From: Bacteroidia bacterium
Lineage (GTDB): Bacteria > Bacteroidota > Bacteroidia > B-17B0 > Aurantibacillaceae
Direction of reading: 5' to 3'
DNA: 6,076 nucleotides
Assembly: GCA_014379485.1 (NCBI GenBank)
Contig: JACMLS010000865.1
Location: forward strand, 1-6,076
Part shown: in pieces, positions 5,777-6,076 of the stretch
How positions within the stretch are numbered: position 1 is the stretch's first letter
Layout of the letters: the number at the start of each line of letters is the position of its first letter
Notes under the pieces: generated by a model
Databases searched by the model: none
The model's input: the letters and a program-made list of their open reading frames with translations, nothing else
Told to the model about the DNA's origin: nothing
Position numbers and translations under genes: made by a program

Positions 5777-5915
5777 TGGTGCTAACATGGGTTTGGCAAA
5801 AGTGGAGCTTTAGTACTAGGCTGAACATTTGTACTTTCTATTAGCATTTGTAATAAATCTGAACTTTAGTACTTTCTAAACCCCACCTTCGCCAAGCCCG
5901 TAAACGTTAGCGGTC
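5777..5915 (+). repeat. GTTAGC hairpin site 3 after the second propeller gene (attC-like, long loop)
   Basis: The left arm TGGTGCTAAC (5777-5786) is identical to that of site 2 and the right end is AAACGTTAGC followed by GGTC. Nested pairings are GCTAAC/GTTAGC (5781-5786 with 5906-5911), GGGTTTGGC/GCCAAGCCC with one wobble (5789-5797 with 5891-5899) and GTGG/CCAC (5802-5805 with 5883-5886). The right spacer is longer than the left, as in site 2. The loop of about 75 bases holds its own direct repeats. Sequence after GTTAGC differs from that after sites 1 and 2, as expected if GTTAGC is the boundary of a different downstream cassette. Confidence 0.7.
5821..5878 (+). repeat. Imperfect 20-bp direct repeat inside the loop of site 3
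   Basis: CTGAACATTTGTACTTTCTA (5821-5840) recurs as CTGAACTTTAGTACTTTCTA (5859-5878), with 17 of 20 positions the same at a distance of 38 bases. A third partial unit, AGCTTTAGTACTA, lies at 5806-5818. TTTAGTACT and GTACTTTCTA are therefore each present twice. No coding potential is apparent. Confidence 0.7.
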
Positions 5916-6076
5916 ATGCTGTGTGACGGCAAAGGAAACATTAATCGATCTATACACAATGAACAACAAGTAAAATCGACATTATGAAATCTTAGATAAT
6001 TTCAATCTGTATAAGCGGAAAACTTGCGAGGAAACTTCAATAAATATATCAGGACAGGCATTAAAGGTTAAACTAA
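5916..6076. other. Right-end stretch with no supportable gene
   Basis: Following site 3 there are only very short frames: ATG at 5954 stops after four codons, a GTG at 5923 runs 16 codons to the same stop, and the ATG in CATTATGAAATC stops after three. No terminator or RNA gene is evident. By analogy with the two preceding units this would be the leader of a further cassette whose gene has decayed or lies beyond the window. Confidence 0.4.

Noticed and set aside
3142..5915. Composite transposon or MITEs as the explanation of the GTTAGC elements
   Set aside because: There is no transposase, no flanking target duplication was seen, and element interiors are unrelated while only the ends match; retained only as a weaker alternative to the cassette idea.

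Overview
The window looks like Bacteroidota chromosomal DNA. Three things support this: a C-terminal type IX secretion (T9SS) sorting domain with a YPNP motif and a terminal KRLTVQ; two lipoproteins with N-termini ending in the pattern SCNGQ; and TTTG / TAnnTTTG-like rather than sigma70-like promoter signals. No rRNA, tRNA, CRISPR array, transposase or recombinase gene was found.

Layout. Positions 1 to about 200 are a very AT-rich segment (about 22% GC over the first 180 bases). Its minus strand is open and encodes a convincing but unrecognised protein fragment that runs off the left edge. It abuts, head to head, a large plus-strand gene (182-2638) that lacks its N-terminus and signal peptide. 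Both genes therefore appear cut at one junction near 183-205. The plus-strand gene encodes a secreted adhesin-like T9SS protein: three cysteine-bearing Ig-like repeats, a dockerin-like calcium-binding pair, a cohesin-like beta domain and a type A sorting domain. Its 3' flank (2701-2964) holds five tandem copies, with a 55-57 bp period, of an element that can fold as an H-type pseudoknot. Both stems are supported by compensatory changes between copies. A strong intrinsic terminator follows at 2984-3021.

The right half (3142-5915) has a cassette-like organisation. Two paralogous seven-bladed Reg_prop beta-propeller lipoprotein genes (3240-4382 and 4538-5746) each sit between long imperfect hairpin elements. 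Each element begins with a GGTGCTAAC-like arm and ends with GTTAGC, and each gene begins about 27 nt after a GTTAGC with a TTG start codon. The order site, gene, site, gene, site resembles an integron cassette array (attC-like hairpins of 79, 102 and 139 nt). However, the core is GTTAGC rather than the classical GTTRRRY, and no integrase is visible. This is the best candidate in the window for a poorly described system.

The two lipoproteins probably face the periplasm or cell surface as beta-propeller ligand-binding or scaffold proteins. They lack the kinase part that Reg_prop domains usually precede, so no signalling output can be assigned. Nothing in the sequence ties them functionally to the T9SS protein. 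The last 160 bases (5916-6076) hold no supportable gene.
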